Numbered from the stretch's first letter, positions 44,001 to 54,665 are shown. The stretch: DNA of 64,000 nt from an uncultured Pleomorphomonas sp. (GCA_937868725.1 CALMMQ010000064.1:43264-107263), one strand, 5' to 3'. Numbers and translations: made by a program. The notes: generated from the sequence alone by a model not told the origin.

Positions 44001-45014
44001 GTTGATCGCCGTCGGGAAGCCGTCGGCGGCCAGCGCCGCCGCCCCCTTGAGCGTCAAGACCGGGGCCGTCAGCTGCAACCGGTCGATATTGATCGGTCCG
44101 GCGTCGGCGACGCGCCCGGCGAGATCGAGCGCGCTGGCGCCGTCGAGATAGAGGGCGTAGTCGGGCGGCACCAGCGGCTTGAGATCGCCCGACAGCTGCG
44201 AAGCGAAACGGTAGCCATCGCCGTCGCGGCCGATGGTCGTCCGGCCCGCCAGTCGGTCGACACCGTCGGTGGCGAGGTGCAGATCGGCGGCGAAGGCGTC
44301 GAGCGGCCCCGCTCCCTTGAGCGACAGCCCCACCGCCGGCTGGCCCGGCAGCTTGAGCAGGCGTGCCATGACGCCGCCGGCCGGCTCCTGCGCGGCGAGA
44401 TCGATGTCGAGCTGCTTGGTCGCGGCGGCATAGGCGGCCTTCAGCGTCACCTCACCGGCCTTGGCGTCCTGACGGCGGACGGCAAGGTCCGCGGCCAGCG
44501 ATCCGTCGGCGAGGCTGGCGGCGGCGGTGACAGCCAGGCGCGTCTCTTCGCCCAGCACCGGCGCCCCCAGCACCACTTCGGGGGCCGACAGGCGACCGAT
44601 CTTCACGGCCACCGGCAGCTCCGGCACCTTGAAGCCTTCGCTGGCCGCCGGCTCCACCGTTGCGGCCGGCAGCGGCTGGCGCACCATCTCGATGCGCTCG
44701 GCATCGAGACTGTCGACGTCGAGCTTGCCCTTGAGCAGCGCCAGCCGGCTCCAGACCAGATGCACCCCCTCGATGCGCAGCCAGGCGCCTTCGCGGTCGG
44801 AAATGGTGATGCTGGCCAGCTTGACGTCGGACGACAGCGCCCCGTCGATGGCCCCGAGCTCGATGCGGCGATCGGGCGTCGAAATGGTGTTCTCGACGAA
44901 GCGGACGAAGCTCGACTTGTCGGCGCTGTCGTCCTCCTGGGCGTCGGCCAGCGTCAACACGAACGGCACGGCGGCGAGGGCGGCCAAGGCAAGGGCGACG
45001 GTTCTGATCTTCAT
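41094..45014 (-). CDS. tamB: TamB: translocation and assembly module protein
   Basis: 1306 residues with an N-terminal signal/anchor (MKIRTVALALAALAAVPFVLTLADA) followed by a very long run of repetitive beta-strand sequence rich in Ala, Gly, Leu and Asp, the taco-shaped groove of AsmA-like proteins. The C-terminal TamB (DUF490) domain includes LPQDEILARFLFKRSVGDLSA and ends VGVYFEKEY. It spans the periplasm from the inner membrane to TamA, aiding outer-membrane protein assembly and phospholipid transport. It starts 12 bp after tamA, with which it is surely co-transcribed. Length fits the family. Confidence 0.95.
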   Translation of the reverse strand: MKIRTVALALAALAAVPFVLTLADAQEDDSADKSSFVRFVENTISTPDRRIELGAIDGALSSDVKLASITISDREGAWLRIEGVHLVWSRLALLKGKLDVDSLDAERIEMVRQPLPAATVEPAASEGFKVPELPVAVKIGRLSAPEVVLGAPVLGEETRLAVTAAASLADGSLAADLAVRRQDAKAGEVTLKAAYAAATKQLDIDLAAQEPAGGVMARLLKLPGQPAVGLSLKGAGPLDAFAADLHLATDGVDRLAGRTTIGRDGDGYRFASQLSGDLKPLVPPDYALYLDGASALDLAGRVADAGPINIDRLQLTAPVLTLKGAAALAADGFPTAINVDGRLAGRDGALRLGAPDAAASLGEASLHFEFGADNRWQLEFTGQNLATPAIRAESLALRGSGVAADLADAAKRRVDFALTGGSRGLILSDPALAKAVGGELAFTGAGRWTAGAPLTIDELKLSTPTAAAAFSGQVQDGRIEGKERLVAASLAPFSGLAGRPLDGAVDVAAAGTLTPLTGAFDLSLDGASTGLRTGIAKLDGLTSPETRLSGRVVRDTGGLTIQAFRLGNPVLTLTADGHQGRQATDVAATLTLADVAHVTPEVKGALAATLAVKGNGGPLDIAARLAGERLVLKGNSLEGLGVDLAGRLDGGAFDGRISGNGRLKGKPLTLKAALQSGADGARRLDGLELTVADTRVSGDVAQAAGGLMTGRLVATSPDLSALAPLTLVDVAGRLDADVRLTADKGRQQATADVKAVNLALAGNRVAAATLKATVADLLGTPKIDGNFDVKGVTSPAASVASLSGTAHSDGSATAFDVRAGGIAAPQLTAAGLTGFDLTASGRLADRTVTLASARLTGPSGFGAEAKGSVPLAGNGLAVDVTADLPLVLAQRFTAERGTRLTGSAKAAIRVGGSLAAPDLSGRVTVAGASVIDPLTTMRLDAVNLALTLKGTDVRIETATASLKGGGSLSAAGSVGLGGSQPVDLRLSAVKARVTDGQIVTADVGASLTVSGSLSSGLVVAGKVDIARAEITVPDAGAAGGALLDVKHRDAPAAVNATLKRIDKATGGKRGAAGSALPVSLDVVVEAPRQLFVRGRGIDAELGGRLTVKGALADLRPVGSFKLIRGRIVVIGQRISLDEGTVRLQGDLNPYVSLSATSKSDAIAVTASVVGLASDPAIELTSTPELPQDEILARFLFKRSVGDLSALQIAQLAEAVTQLAGGGRGNGIIDSLRAHVGLDDLDVTTDSKGNAAVKAGRYVSERVYVGVTAGAAGQSGVSNLDITDDVKAKAEATQQQSKVGVYFEKEY

Positions 45015-45026
45015 GCTGCCGCCTCC

Positions 45027-46952
45027 TCAGAAGCTCTGGCCGAGGCCGACGTAGAGGCCGAACCTGGAATCGCCTGACCGGCGGTTGACCGGCAGGGCGA
45101 CGTCGAGACGCACCGGCCCGAGGCCGGTGTAGTAGCGCACGCCGGCACCGACGGCGAGGCGCACGCCATCGGCGAAATCGGGATAGCTCGAGGCGAAGGC
45201 ATTGCCGGCATCGACGAAGCCGACGACGCCGATGCTGTCGGTGACCTTGGCACGCGCCTCCACCGACGCTTCGACATAGGAAAGACCGCCGACCACCGCG
45301 CCGTTCTCCTCCGGCCCGAGGCTGCGGAAGGCATAGCCGCGCACCGACGAGCCGCCACCGGCGTAGAACAGCCGGCCGTTGGGCATCTCGCTCACCGATG
45401 CCCCGAGGATCGAGCCGCCAGCCAGTCGACCGGCCAGCACGAAGCGGCCCTCACGATCGACCGGCAGGTAGCCGGCTACCGCCGCGTCGGTGATGACACC
45501 GAGGTTGCCGAAGCTCGCCTCGTAGAACGGCTCGAGGTTGAAGCGGGCGTTGAAGCCGGTGTGAGGATCGTTCTTGTCGTCGCGGCTGTCGTAGGTGAGG
45601 CCGAACGGCAGGCTGGCGAGCAGAAACTCGTCGGTGCCGTCGGTATCCTCGTCGCGCGAGGCGGTGACGGCGAGCCCGCCCGACACCGACAGCTGCTCGG
45701 TGAGGGCGTGCGACAGCGCCACCTTGGCCTTGATCGCCGTCTCGGTGTAGGTGTCGGGCGTATCGCGCGAGGCTTCCAGCAGCGCCGTGATGTCAGTGAA
45801 CGGCGTAATGACGCCCGGCCGCGTGAAGGTGGCGGCGAGGTCGTAGTTGAAGTCGGTGGGGTCGACACTGTTGACGCCGCTGACCGCGCCGGACAGCCGC
45901 AGCTGCTCGGCGTGGCCGAACAGGTTGCGGTGCTGCCAGTAGGCCTCGACGCCGGCACCATCCTCGGTGGCGTAGGTGACGCCGCCGCCGAACACCCGCG
46001 GCGGCCGCTCGGCCACGTTCAGCGTCAGCGGCAGTTCGCCGTTCGGTCCCAGCGTCTTGGCCTCCTCGATGCGCTGGCTCGAGAACACCTGCAGCCGCCG
46101 AAGGTTTTTCTGCGCCCGGTCGAGCGCCACCGGATCGTAGCGCGTGCCCGGCTGCAGCCCGGTCATCCAGGCGGCATAGGCCGGATCGACGCGGGTGGCG
46201 CCGGTAACGGCGAGCGGACCCAGCGTCGCCACCGGACCGGGATCGACGGTGATCGTCACGTCGAGCGTCGAGGTGTCGTGCTGGGCAATGGTGTCGCGCT
46301 TGAGGATGGTGGCGAGCGGATGGCCCAGCTTGCGCCAAGCGTCGACCAGCAGCTTTTCCGAACCGGTGACGACGCCGGCCCGGGCCGGCTCGCCGGCCTT
46401 GAGGCCGATCTCGGCCGGCGTGGTCTTCTTGAAATCGCGGTCCGTAGCCGGATCGTCGGGCGGTGCGCCGACGACGTTGACCTGGCCGAAGCGGAACAGT
46501 GGACCGGGCGTGACGCGGATCGCCACTTTGGCCGGCTGATCGAGCCGGGCGTCCGGCGCGATGGTTTCGGGATCGCGGCCATCCACCTTGATGTCCACCG
46601 CCCCGCCATAGCGGCCCTCGCGATAGAGGGCAGCCATGATGCGGCCGTACTCGGCGTTGACGCGGGCGAGGAAGGCCGCCGTCGACGGCGGCGGCGTGTC
46701 GTCGCGGCCCGACCATAGCGCCGAACCGTCGAGTATGGCGCCGTGCAGGCTGTCGTCGCCGCCGACGGTGTCGATGGTCACGCTGTAGCGCTGGGCATCG
46801 GGCGACAGGTCCGGATCGGCCGCCTTCTCGAAGAAGCGGTGACCGAACAGTTCGAAAGCCTGGACCGGGGCAGCCAGCACCAGCACGGCCGAGGCAGCGC
46901 CGGCGAGGAGACCTGCGACTGCCCTGAAGCGGCCTCTCGCTTGCGCCTGCAT
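45027..46952 (-). CDS. tamA: TamA: outer-membrane Omp85-family assembly protein
   Basis: 641 residues. The signal peptide ends VQAFE, followed by POTRA domains (~50-330, including VAIRVTPGPLFRFGQVNV). The 16-strand Omp85 barrel (~340-641) has the GGGSSVRGYAFRSLGPE motif typical of the lid-lock loop VRGY. The last residue is Phe in GLYVGLGQSF, a beta-signal. It partners TamB. ATG at 46952 begins the signal peptide and has AAAGGTGG upstream; longer in-frame starts would put 31 residues before it. Confidence 0.94.
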   Translation of the reverse strand: MQAQARGRFRAVAGLLAGAASAVLVLAAPVQAFELFGHRFFEKAADPDLSPDAQRYSVTIDTVGGDDSLHGAILDGSALWSGRDDTPPPSTAAFLARVNAEYGRIMAALYREGRYGGAVDIKVDGRDPETIAPDARLDQPAKVAIRVTPGPLFRFGQVNVVGAPPDDPATDRDFKKTTPAEIGLKAGEPARAGVVTGSEKLLVDAWRKLGHPLATILKRDTIAQHDTSTLDVTITVDPGPVATLGPLAVTGATRVDPAYAAWMTGLQPGTRYDPVALDRAQKNLRRLQVFSSQRIEEAKTLGPNGELPLTLNVAERPPRVFGGGVTYATEDGAGVEAYWQHRNLFGHAEQLRLSGAVSGVNSVDPTDFNYDLAATFTRPGVITPFTDITALLEASRDTPDTYTETAIKAKVALSHALTEQLSVSGGLAVTASRDEDTDGTDEFLLASLPFGLTYDSRDDKNDPHTGFNARFNLEPFYEASFGNLGVITDAAVAGYLPVDREGRFVLAGRLAGGSILGASVSEMPNGRLFYAGGGSSVRGYAFRSLGPEENGAVVGGLSYVEASVEARAKVTDSIGVVGFVDAGNAFASSYPDFADGVRLAVGAGVRYYTGLGPVRLDVALPVNRRSGDSRFGLYVGLGQSF

Positions 46953-47402
46953 GTCCGCCACCTTTCCGACTACCAACGCACTACCACGCAACCTTGGCGC
47001 CGTCGCGCCCGATGGACTGTGATTAGAATGTATTGAGGTTATCAAAAAACAAACTCAAACGCGAAATCCCTTTTTGGGGCACCGTCCTGTCGCGCCGTCC
47101 TCTGCCGGCCCGGTCGGTATCCGCCCCGGCCGCGCCCTCGGCTTCGCGCGGACGCCGCTGCCGCGCGGCAACGCCGACCGGGCTTTCCTGCGGATCGCCC
47201 AAGCGCCGCCAATCCGAAGATGCTGAAAATCAAGGCATTTTTCGCATGATATTTTACATGTGAAACACATAATATTGACGCGCACTGCAATTAATGTAGT
47301 AATCGAAAGGCGCATCCGGACGCCATTTTCAACCCTGAAAAAAACGTCCACAGCTAGCGGCGTATGGCAAGACTGGATGGCGACGGACCGGTGGGGAATC
47401 AA
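46953..47402. other. Divergent promoter region between tamA and the LacI regulator gene
   Basis: About 450 bp without a convincing gene. The left part, near tamA, has A-rich sequence around 47038-47052; the middle (47090-47200) is G+C-rich with no clear structure. The right part (47230-47340) is A+T-rich and includes TAATATTGACGCG, related to a motif upstream of the hexulose-type binding-protein gene. Confidence 0.5.
47270..47282. promoter_or_regulatory. TAATATTGACGCG motif upstream of the LacI regulator gene
   Basis: It differs from TAATATTTACGCG at 55689-55701 by one base. The shared occurrence upstream of the LacI gene and of the binding-protein gene of the downstream operon suggests one regulator, most simply the LacI protein itself acting on both. 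Confidence 0.4.
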
Positions 47403-48440
47403 TTGAGCATCACGATTCGGACCATGGAAGAGTTTTCCGACTACGTCGGCTTTTCGCGTCCGACCGTCTCCCGCTATTTCAACGATCCGACGTCGGTGCG
47501 CCGCCAGACGCGCCTTGCCATCGAGAAGGCACTGAAGGAATCCGGCTTCCGGCCCAACCTGTTCGCCGTCAACCTCAATCGCCGCCGCTCCAACATCCTC
47601 GGCATCATCATTCCCAACTCGACCGACGTCTTCTACATGGCGCTGACCCGGCGCATCGAGACCCTGGCCGAGGAAGCCGGTTATCTTGCCTTCGTCCTCA
47701 GTTCCGACGGCAAGCCCAAGCTTGAGGAGCGGGCCATCGAGACGTTCAAGGCGCTCAACGTCGCCGGCGCCGTCATTGCTCCGCTGGGCGTACAGTCGCA
47801 CCACGAGAAGCTCGCCCGTCTCGGCGACAGCATCCCGCTGGTCTACGTCGACTCCCAGCCCGATCAGAACTCCACCTTCGTCGGCACCAACAACCGCCAG
47901 AGCGTGCGGCTGATCGTCGATTACCTGTCGCGATCGGGCGATACCCCCTGCTTCTTCGGCATGCCCTCGGTCAACCACAACGCCGCCGACCGCCGCGAGG
48001 CCTACCGCCTGGCCATGGCCGAGCTGAAGCTCGAGCCGAAGTACGTCGCCACCTCGTCCGACACGTCGTGGGACTTCGAGCGCTTCGGCTTCACCGAGGC
48101 CATGCGGGCGCTGCAGAACGGCGGCTTTCCCACCCGCACCGTGCTCTGCGCCAACGACCGCATCGCCTTCGGCGTCCTGGCCGCCGCCTATCAGTCCGGC
48201 CTCAAGGTCGGCCATGGCGAGGATTGCGACCTGCGCGTTGCCGGCCACGACGACCATCCGCTGTCGCGCTACACCTGCCCGCCGCTGACCACGGTGGCTC
48301 AGAACTACAACGAGATCGGCCGCATCGCCGTCGAACTGCTGTTCTCGCGCATCAACGCCCGTCCCGAGGACGGCGAGGACGAGCCCGCCGGCCAGCGCGT
48401 GCTGCTCAATGCCGAGATCATGCTGCGCAGTTCGGCCTGA
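47403..48440 (+). CDS. LacI-family transcriptional regulator
   Basis: 345 residues from a TTG start with GGTGGGG 6-8 nt upstream; ATG at 47364 would give 13 extra residues and lacks a ribosome site. The helix-turn-helix is MEEFSDYVGFSRPTVSRYFND and the hinge region ESGFRPNLFAVNLNRRRSN. A periplasmic-binding-like effector domain follows with ILGIIIPNSTDVFYM and RVAGHDDHPLSRYTCPPLTT-type ending. It is convergent with the hexulose-type ABC operon (48486-55556), its probable target. The effector is expected to be the imported sugar or its phosphate. Confidence 0.9.
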   Translation: MSITIRTMEEFSDYVGFSRPTVSRYFNDPTSVRRQTRLAIEKALKESGFRPNLFAVNLNRRRSNILGIIIPNSTDVFYMALTRRIETLAEEAGYLAFVLSSDGKPKLEERAIETFKALNVAGAVIAPLGVQSHHEKLARLGDSIPLVYVDSQPDQNSTFVGTNNRQSVRLIVDYLSRSGDTPCFFGMPSVNHNAADRREAYRLAMAELKLEPKYVATSSDTSWDFERFGFTEAMRALQNGGFPTRTVLCANDRIAFGVLAAAYQSGLKVGHGEDCDLRVAGHDDHPLSRYTCPPLTTVAQNYNEIGRIAVELLFSRINARPEDGEDEPAGQRVLLNAEIMLRSSA

Positions 48441-48469
48441 GGCGGGCAAACCCGTGCGGGTCGCCCGCC
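48441..48469. terminator. Bidirectional terminator between the LacI and DUF4432 genes
   Basis: GGCGGGC-aa-ACCCG-tg-CGGGT-c-GCCCGCC forms a near-perfect stem starting directly after the LacI stop and ending 16 bp from the stop of the convergent gene. Confidence 0.65.
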
Positions 48470-48485
48470 GTCTGGGTCGAGCCGG

Positions 48486-49664
48486 TCAGCCCCCGAGTGG
48501 CGGCCGATAGACCGTCGTCTCATGCAGGCGCACGCTCGCCTCGGGCGTCAGCGCCGCGATGCGGTCGAGGCAGGCGCTCACCGCCGCCGCGTCGGTCAGA
48601 AGGTCGAAGCCGACGCGGAAGCGCGCCTCGCCGCCAGCTTCCAGCGTCCGCAACCGGCCGGCCGCCCGTTCCACCGGCAACGGGTAGGGATAGTTCGATC
48701 CCGGCTCCAGGCCGGTGACGTAGCCCTGCTTGTCGGTATCGGTGTTCTTCCAGAGCGTGAAGGCCGGCATTTCCGCCACGTGATAGTGAACGGCAAAGCC
48801 TAGCGTGGCGGCGGCGTTGACCAGCGCCACCGCGGTGCGGCCGTCCGGTCCGGCCGCCAGTCGGCAGGCGTAGAGCATCTCGTCGAAATCGCGCGTCGGG
48901 CCGAGGTAGCGGTCCCAGCTGGCCAGCCCCGGCTTGGCGGCGTCGTTGAACGGCGCCACGTCGGTGAATGGGCCGACGACGCGTGCCCCCTCGCCCAGCA
49001 CCGGCCGACCGACGTTGGTGTGGTAGATCACTTCAAAGGGCGAGGCGTAGTCGCCGCGATTGCGCAGGCGATCGTCGAGCGAGAAGCCGGTGTCGCCCGG
49101 CACGACGGTAAGTTCGGTCACCGTCTCGAAGTCCAGCGTCTTGAACGCCTTCTCCTTGATGACGCCGCGTATGGCGATGCGGTGCGGCGGCCGGCGGTCG
49201 ATCCGCACTTCGACGTGCGAGGCCGGCGTGTTGCCGGCCCGGCCGTGCAGCGTATAGACCTTGCCGCCATCGGTCATGGGGTGACCGGTCCACTCGTAGC
49301 CGCAGCGCACCATCAGCTCGTTGAAGCCTTCGAGCCAGCCGAGACCGCCGCGCTCGCCGAGCCGCATGAACGCCGGGTGCACCACCTCGTCAACCGGCGA
49401 ATCCCAGCCGAACACCACGCCGTCGAGGCTGGCCTTGTAGATGCCCATGCCGCGCGTCGGGATCACCGTTACGGCGAGGCGCCCGGCCCGCACGGTGAGC
49501 AGCGCGCTGCCCTGCTGCCGCCCGCCCGCCAGCGTCCGCTTGACGATTTCGAACGGCGTGCCGCTGAGCCCCAGCGCCGCCGAGGTCACCGACCAGTCGG
49601 CAAGCTCGACGCCGCCGTGGGCGTCGGTGAGGGTGAAGATGATGTCGTCGTGGATCGTTTCCAT
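48486..49664 (-). CDS. DUF4432 family, aldose-1-epimerase-like protein
   Basis: 392 residues with a galactose-mutarotase-like beta-sandwich. Motifs RLAVTVIPTRGMGIYKAS, YTLHGRAGNTPASHVEV and FEVIYHTNVGRPVL are characteristic of DUF4432 proteins, which sit in many sugar and sugar-alcohol operons and probably interconvert anomers or bind sugars. The His in TLHGRAGN and the His in YHTNVG are likely active-site residues. It is last in the ABC/kinase/KbaZ operon; an inverted repeat lies in the 192-bp gap before it. Exact activity unknown. Confidence 0.82.
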   Translation of the reverse strand: METIHDDIIFTLTDAHGGVELADWSVTSAALGLSGTPFEIVKRTLAGGRQQGSALLTVRAGRLAVTVIPTRGMGIYKASLDGVVFGWDSPVDEVVHPAFMRLGERGGLGWLEGFNELMVRCGYEWTGHPMTDGGKVYTLHGRAGNTPASHVEVRIDRRPPHRIAIRGVIKEKAFKTLDFETVTELTVVPGDTGFSLDDRLRNRGDYASPFEVIYHTNVGRPVLGEGARVVGPFTDVAPFNDAAKPGLASWDRYLGPTRDFDEMLYACRLAAGPDGRTAVALVNAAATLGFAVHYHVAEMPAFTLWKNTDTDKQGYVTGLEPGSNYPYPLPVERAAGRLRTLEAGGEARFRVGFDLLTDAAAVSACLDRIAALTPEASVRLHETTVYRPPLGG

Positions 49665-49856
49665 CCCGGTCTGTCCTGTTTTCCGGCGTTGTCGCCGGGG
49701 CGGTGGGCCGCCCGGCGCGGACGTCGGCGGTCGTCTGGCAACACCCCGCCAGCACAGGAAAGCGTTGGCTTTTCTGTTCTCGGGCTTTCCAGTCTGGCGG
49801 GGGCATGGTCCGGAGGGGATGGGGGGAGGTCGGCCCCTCCGGCGGAACGCTGTCTG

Positions 49857-51131
49857 TCAGAGGCAGGCGGCGTAATAGTCGGCGAGGACCTTGTCGACCT
49901 TGGCGAGCGCCAGTTCGTGCGCCGACGGTTGGATGGCGCCGCTGCGCACCCCCTCGTAGCAGGCGCCGAGGTACTGCGAGATCAGCGTCTCGTGGATGCT
50001 GACGTCGGCGAGGAGCGCCATCAGCTCTTCCGCCGCCCTGGCGACGTCGGGCTGCGGCCAATAGTAGCGGATGCGGTCGGAATAGCTGAAGTGACGCTGC
50101 AACCGCTGCTCGTCGGCGCTGCCGCCGTAATACTTGGCCCAATTGTCGGGATGGGCCAGCATGACGCGCTCGAAGGCGGCGCGCAGCCCCTCGCGGCGCC
50201 GGCCGGGGAACAGCTCCTCGGCGATGAGATCGAGGCCGTAGAGCGCCTCGCGCACCGCGAACGTCAGCGCCGGCCCGACCTTCAGGATGGCAAAGCCGTC
50301 CGTGACCAGCCGCTTCAGCGCCGCCGGGCTCTGGTAGTCGGTGGAATGGGCCTCGAAGACGAAGCCGGGCAGCTCGCCCAGCACGGCCGCGAGCCCGCTG
50401 GCCTTGGCCGGATCGTAGGCGACGACGTTGTGATTGCCGAACTCGACGCCCGGCTGCACCACGGCCCCCACCGCCCGCTCGAAGGCCGCCGCCACACCGG
50501 CTGCGGCGAAGGCGGCACGATGGACGCGCACCGTCTCGGCCGCGGCTTGCGGCGCCGTCACCGCCAGTTCCTCGATCTCCTCGAGGGCGCCGCCGGGAAT
50601 GGGCACTTCCGTGCCGACGATGTACACCGGCTTGACCTGGGCCTGGCGCGTCGCCGCTTCCGCCACCGCCGCCAAACTGGCCGCCCGCTCGGCCGTCACC
50701 GCATCGGCGAGCGCCACCGGCTCGCCGGCGCAGCCCATCGACGTGTCGAGGTGCAGCTTGGTGAAGCCGGCCCGGGCGTAGGCCTCGATCATCACCCGCG
50801 CCTTGGCCATGGCGGCCTCGGCGCTGAGGCTCTTCCAGGGGTTGGGGCCGAGATGGTCGCCGCCGAGGATGACGCGATCGAAGGCAAAACCGACGCGGCC
50901 GGCGATGGCCTTGACGAAGTCGCGGAAGTCGGCCGGCGTCATGCCGGTATAGCCGCCGTCCTGGTTGACCTGGTTGCAGGTGGCCTCGATCAGCACCGGC
51001 AGGCCGAGCCGGTCGGCGTGGCGCATGGCCGCCTCGATGACCAGCGGGTGCGCCGAACAGATCGACGGAATGCCTTTGGCGCCGGCGCGCGACCGCCAGG
51101 CGGCGATGTCTTGCAATACGTTCTCGGCCAT
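49857..51131 (-). CDS. KbaZ/GatZ-like protein, possible tagatose-6-phosphate 4-epimerase
   Basis: 424 residues with clear KbaZ/GatZ motifs: IPSICSAHPLVIEAAM, LIEATCNQVNQDGGYTGM, ILGGDHLGPNPW, LDTSMGCAGEP, VQPGVEFG and FEAHSTDYQ. In E. coli this family is the stabilising partner of tagatose-bisphosphate aldolase. No KbaY/GatY catalytic subunit is encoded here, and homologues in Agrobacterium have been reported as tagatose-6-phosphate 4-epimerases. With the PfkB kinase gene 5 bp upstream, phosphorylation of a ketohexose followed by C4 epimerisation to fructose 6-phosphate is the simplest reading (inference). Confidence 0.87.
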   Translation of the reverse strand: MAENVLQDIAAWRSRAGAKGIPSICSAHPLVIEAAMRHADRLGLPVLIEATCNQVNQDGGYTGMTPADFRDFVKAIAGRVGFAFDRVILGGDHLGPNPWKSLSAEAAMAKARVMIEAYARAGFTKLHLDTSMGCAGEPVALADAVTAERAASLAAVAEAATRQAQVKPVYIVGTEVPIPGGALEEIEELAVTAPQAAAETVRVHRAAFAAAGVAAAFERAVGAVVQPGVEFGNHNVVAYDPAKASGLAAVLGELPGFVFEAHSTDYQSPAALKRLVTDGFAILKVGPALTFAVREALYGLDLIAEELFPGRRREGLRAAFERVMLAHPDNWAKYYGGSADEQRLQRHFSYSDRIRYYWPQPDVARAAEELMALLADVSIHETLISQYLGACYEGVRSGAIQPSAHELALAKVDKVLADYYAACL

Positions 51132-51136
51132 CTTGC

Positions 51137-52087
51137 TTACCTCGTCTGTGCGGCGATCAGGGCGTCGAGCTCGGCCCGGGTCGAGGCGCCCTCCATGGGT
51201 CCGGACGCCGTCACGGCCCGGGCACCGGCGGCGTTGGCGTAGCGCAGCGCCGTCTCGGCGTCGGCCCCGCCCAGCCAGAAGCTGATGAAGGCTGCGCCGA
51301 AGCAGTCGCCGGCGCCGGTCGGATCGACCTCCGTCACCTTGAAGCCGGGCAGGCTGATCTCGCGGTCGGCGTCGAAGTAGCTGGCGCCGACGGCGCCGCG
51401 CTTCAGCACCACGGCCTTGATGCCACGCTTGAGCAGGGCGGTAACGGCTGCCCGCTCGTCGGCGGCCGGCGAGAACAGGAACAGTTCCTCCCCACTCGGC
51501 AGGAAGATGTCGGTCTCGGCCAGCACCGTGTCGAGCGCCTGGCGCATGCCGGGACTGTTGAGGATCTCGGCCCGGAGGTTGGGATCGAACGACACGCTGC
51601 CGCCGCGCGCCTTGATGGCGCGCGTCGCCGTCAGCACCGCCTCGACGACGCTCGGGGCGTAGAGCGAGGAGCCCATGACGTGCATGTGGGTGGCGCTGGC
51701 GACCACGGCCTGTGCCGCCGGCGTCAACGTGATGGTGCCGCAGGCGCTGTGGCGGATGTTGAAGACGAAGGCGCGGCTGCCGTCATCGCGGTAGCGCACG
51801 AAGGCGCTGCCGGTGGTGCCGAGCGGATCGACCTCGATGCCCGAGACGTCGACGCCATCGCGCTTGAGGCGCTCGAGGTTGACGTGGCCGAAGTCGTCGC
51901 CGCCAACCCGTGAGATGATGGCGGCCGCCTGCCCGAGCTTGCCGACCTGATCGATGAAGATGGCCGGGGCGCCGGACGGGAACGGGCCGACGAGCGGCAC
52001 CGCCTCGCGAAAGCCGTCGCCGCGCGTCGTGGCAACGATCTCCACCAGCACTTCGCCGATGGTCAGGACTTTGGACGGCTGGATCAT
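51137..52087 (-). CDS. PfkB-family carbohydrate kinase, probably tagatose/ketohexose kinase
   Basis: 316 residues, ribokinase fold. The catalytic base Asp261 is in the anion-hole motif DPTGAGDCFGAAF; the first signature region reads VGGDDFGHVNLERLKRDGV. It phosphorylates a sugar with ATP in the cytoplasm. The start overlaps the permease stop by 4 bp (ATGA) and the stop is 5 bp before the KbaZ-like gene, so importer, kinase and epimerase are tightly coupled. Tagatose 6-kinase is inferred from the KbaZ-like neighbour. Confidence 0.88.
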   Translation of the reverse strand: MIQPSKVLTIGEVLVEIVATTRGDGFREAVPLVGPFPSGAPAIFIDQVGKLGQAAAIISRVGGDDFGHVNLERLKRDGVDVSGIEVDPLGTTGSAFVRYRDDGSRAFVFNIRHSACGTITLTPAAQAVVASATHMHVMGSSLYAPSVVEAVLTATRAIKARGGSVSFDPNLRAEILNSPGMRQALDTVLAETDIFLPSGEELFLFSPAADERAAVTALLKRGIKAVVLKRGAVGASYFDADREISLPGFKVTEVDPTGAGDCFGAAFISFWLGGADAETALRYANAAGARAVTASGPMEGASTRAELDALIAAQTR

Positions 52088-53039
52088 TTCTTGGCCTGCT
52101 TGGAGCGAACGTCGAGCCAGACGGCGAGGAGGATCACCAGGCCCTTGACGATCAACTGGTAGAAATAGGGGACGGACAGCATGTTCATGCCGTTGTTCAT
52201 CACGCCGATGATCAGGGCGCCGATCAGCGTGCCGATCATGGTGCCGACGCCGCCGGCCAGGCTGGTACCGCCGAGCACGGCCGAGGCGATGGCGTCGAGC
52301 TCGTAGCTGGTGCCGGCGTTGGTCTGGGCCGAATAGAGGCGCGAGGACAGCAGGATGCCGGAGATGGCCGCCATGATGCCGGAGATCATGAAGATGGTGA
52401 TCTTCAGCCGGTCGACCTTGATGCCCGAGTAGACGGCGGCCTCGCGGTTGCCGCCCGTCAGGTAGGCGCGGCGACCGAACTTGGTCTTGCTGAGCAGCAC
52501 GTGGTTGAACAGGAACAGGATGAAGACGATCCAGATGATCACCGGCAGGCCGAGGAAGCTTTCGGTGCCGATCGAGATCCACGTCTCGTTGTCGATCATC
52601 GCCGGCGCGCCGTTGGTCGGCAGGCTGACGAGACCGCGGAAGATGCCCATGGTGGCCACGGTGACGATGAACGAGGGCAGACCGAACTTGGCGGTCAGCG
52701 TGCCGTTGATCAGCCCCATGACGGCGCCGGCCGCCACCGTCAGCACCAGCGCCGGCAAGAAGCCGAAGCCGAACAGGAACGCCTGGGCGCCGGCCATGCC
52801 GGCCACGGCGATGATCGAGCCGATCGACAGGTCGATCTCGCCGAGCAGGATCACCCACGTCATGCCGAAGGCGGCGATGGCGATGACGGCGATCTGCTGC
52901 AGCACGTTCATGAAGTTGGCGACGGTCATGAACCGCGGGTTCATGATCGAGAAGATGACGCAGAGAATGATCAGGGAAAGGAAGATGCCGCCGTACTGCT
53001 TGAACAGCTTCATGGCTGCACTGGCGTTTTTCGGCTCGC

Positions 53040-53043
<4 letters not shown>
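52084..53043 (-). CDS. Ribose-type ABC importer permease
   Basis: 319 residues, RbsC family, with eight to ten membrane spans. Motifs: ILLGEIDLSIGSIIAVAG, FGRRAYLTGGNREAAVYSG and SAVLGGTSLAGGVGTMIGT. Homodimer channel of the hexulose-type importer. The start overlaps the ATPase stop by 4 bp. The C-terminus is basic (RSKQAKK). Confidence 0.93.
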
Positions 53044-54554
<1,511 letters not shown>

Positions 54555-54623
54555 GCCCGCCTCCTTTCCGGTGCATCAAGACGACGGCCCAGCGCAGAAC
54601 GCCGGGCCGGCGGAGCATCGGGG

Positions 54624-54649
54624 GCGCGGCCAGACCCTCCCGGCCGCGC
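54624..54649 (-). terminator. Hairpin directly after the hexulose-type binding-protein gene
   Basis: Perfect 8-bp stem GCGCGGCC/GGCCGCGC with a 10-nt loop, 16 bp after the binding-protein stop and 70 bp before the ATPase start. Its position between binding-protein and ATPase genes suggests mRNA protection and step-down expression rather than full termination. Confidence 0.55.
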
Positions 54650-54665
54650 TGCTGTTCGGATCATA

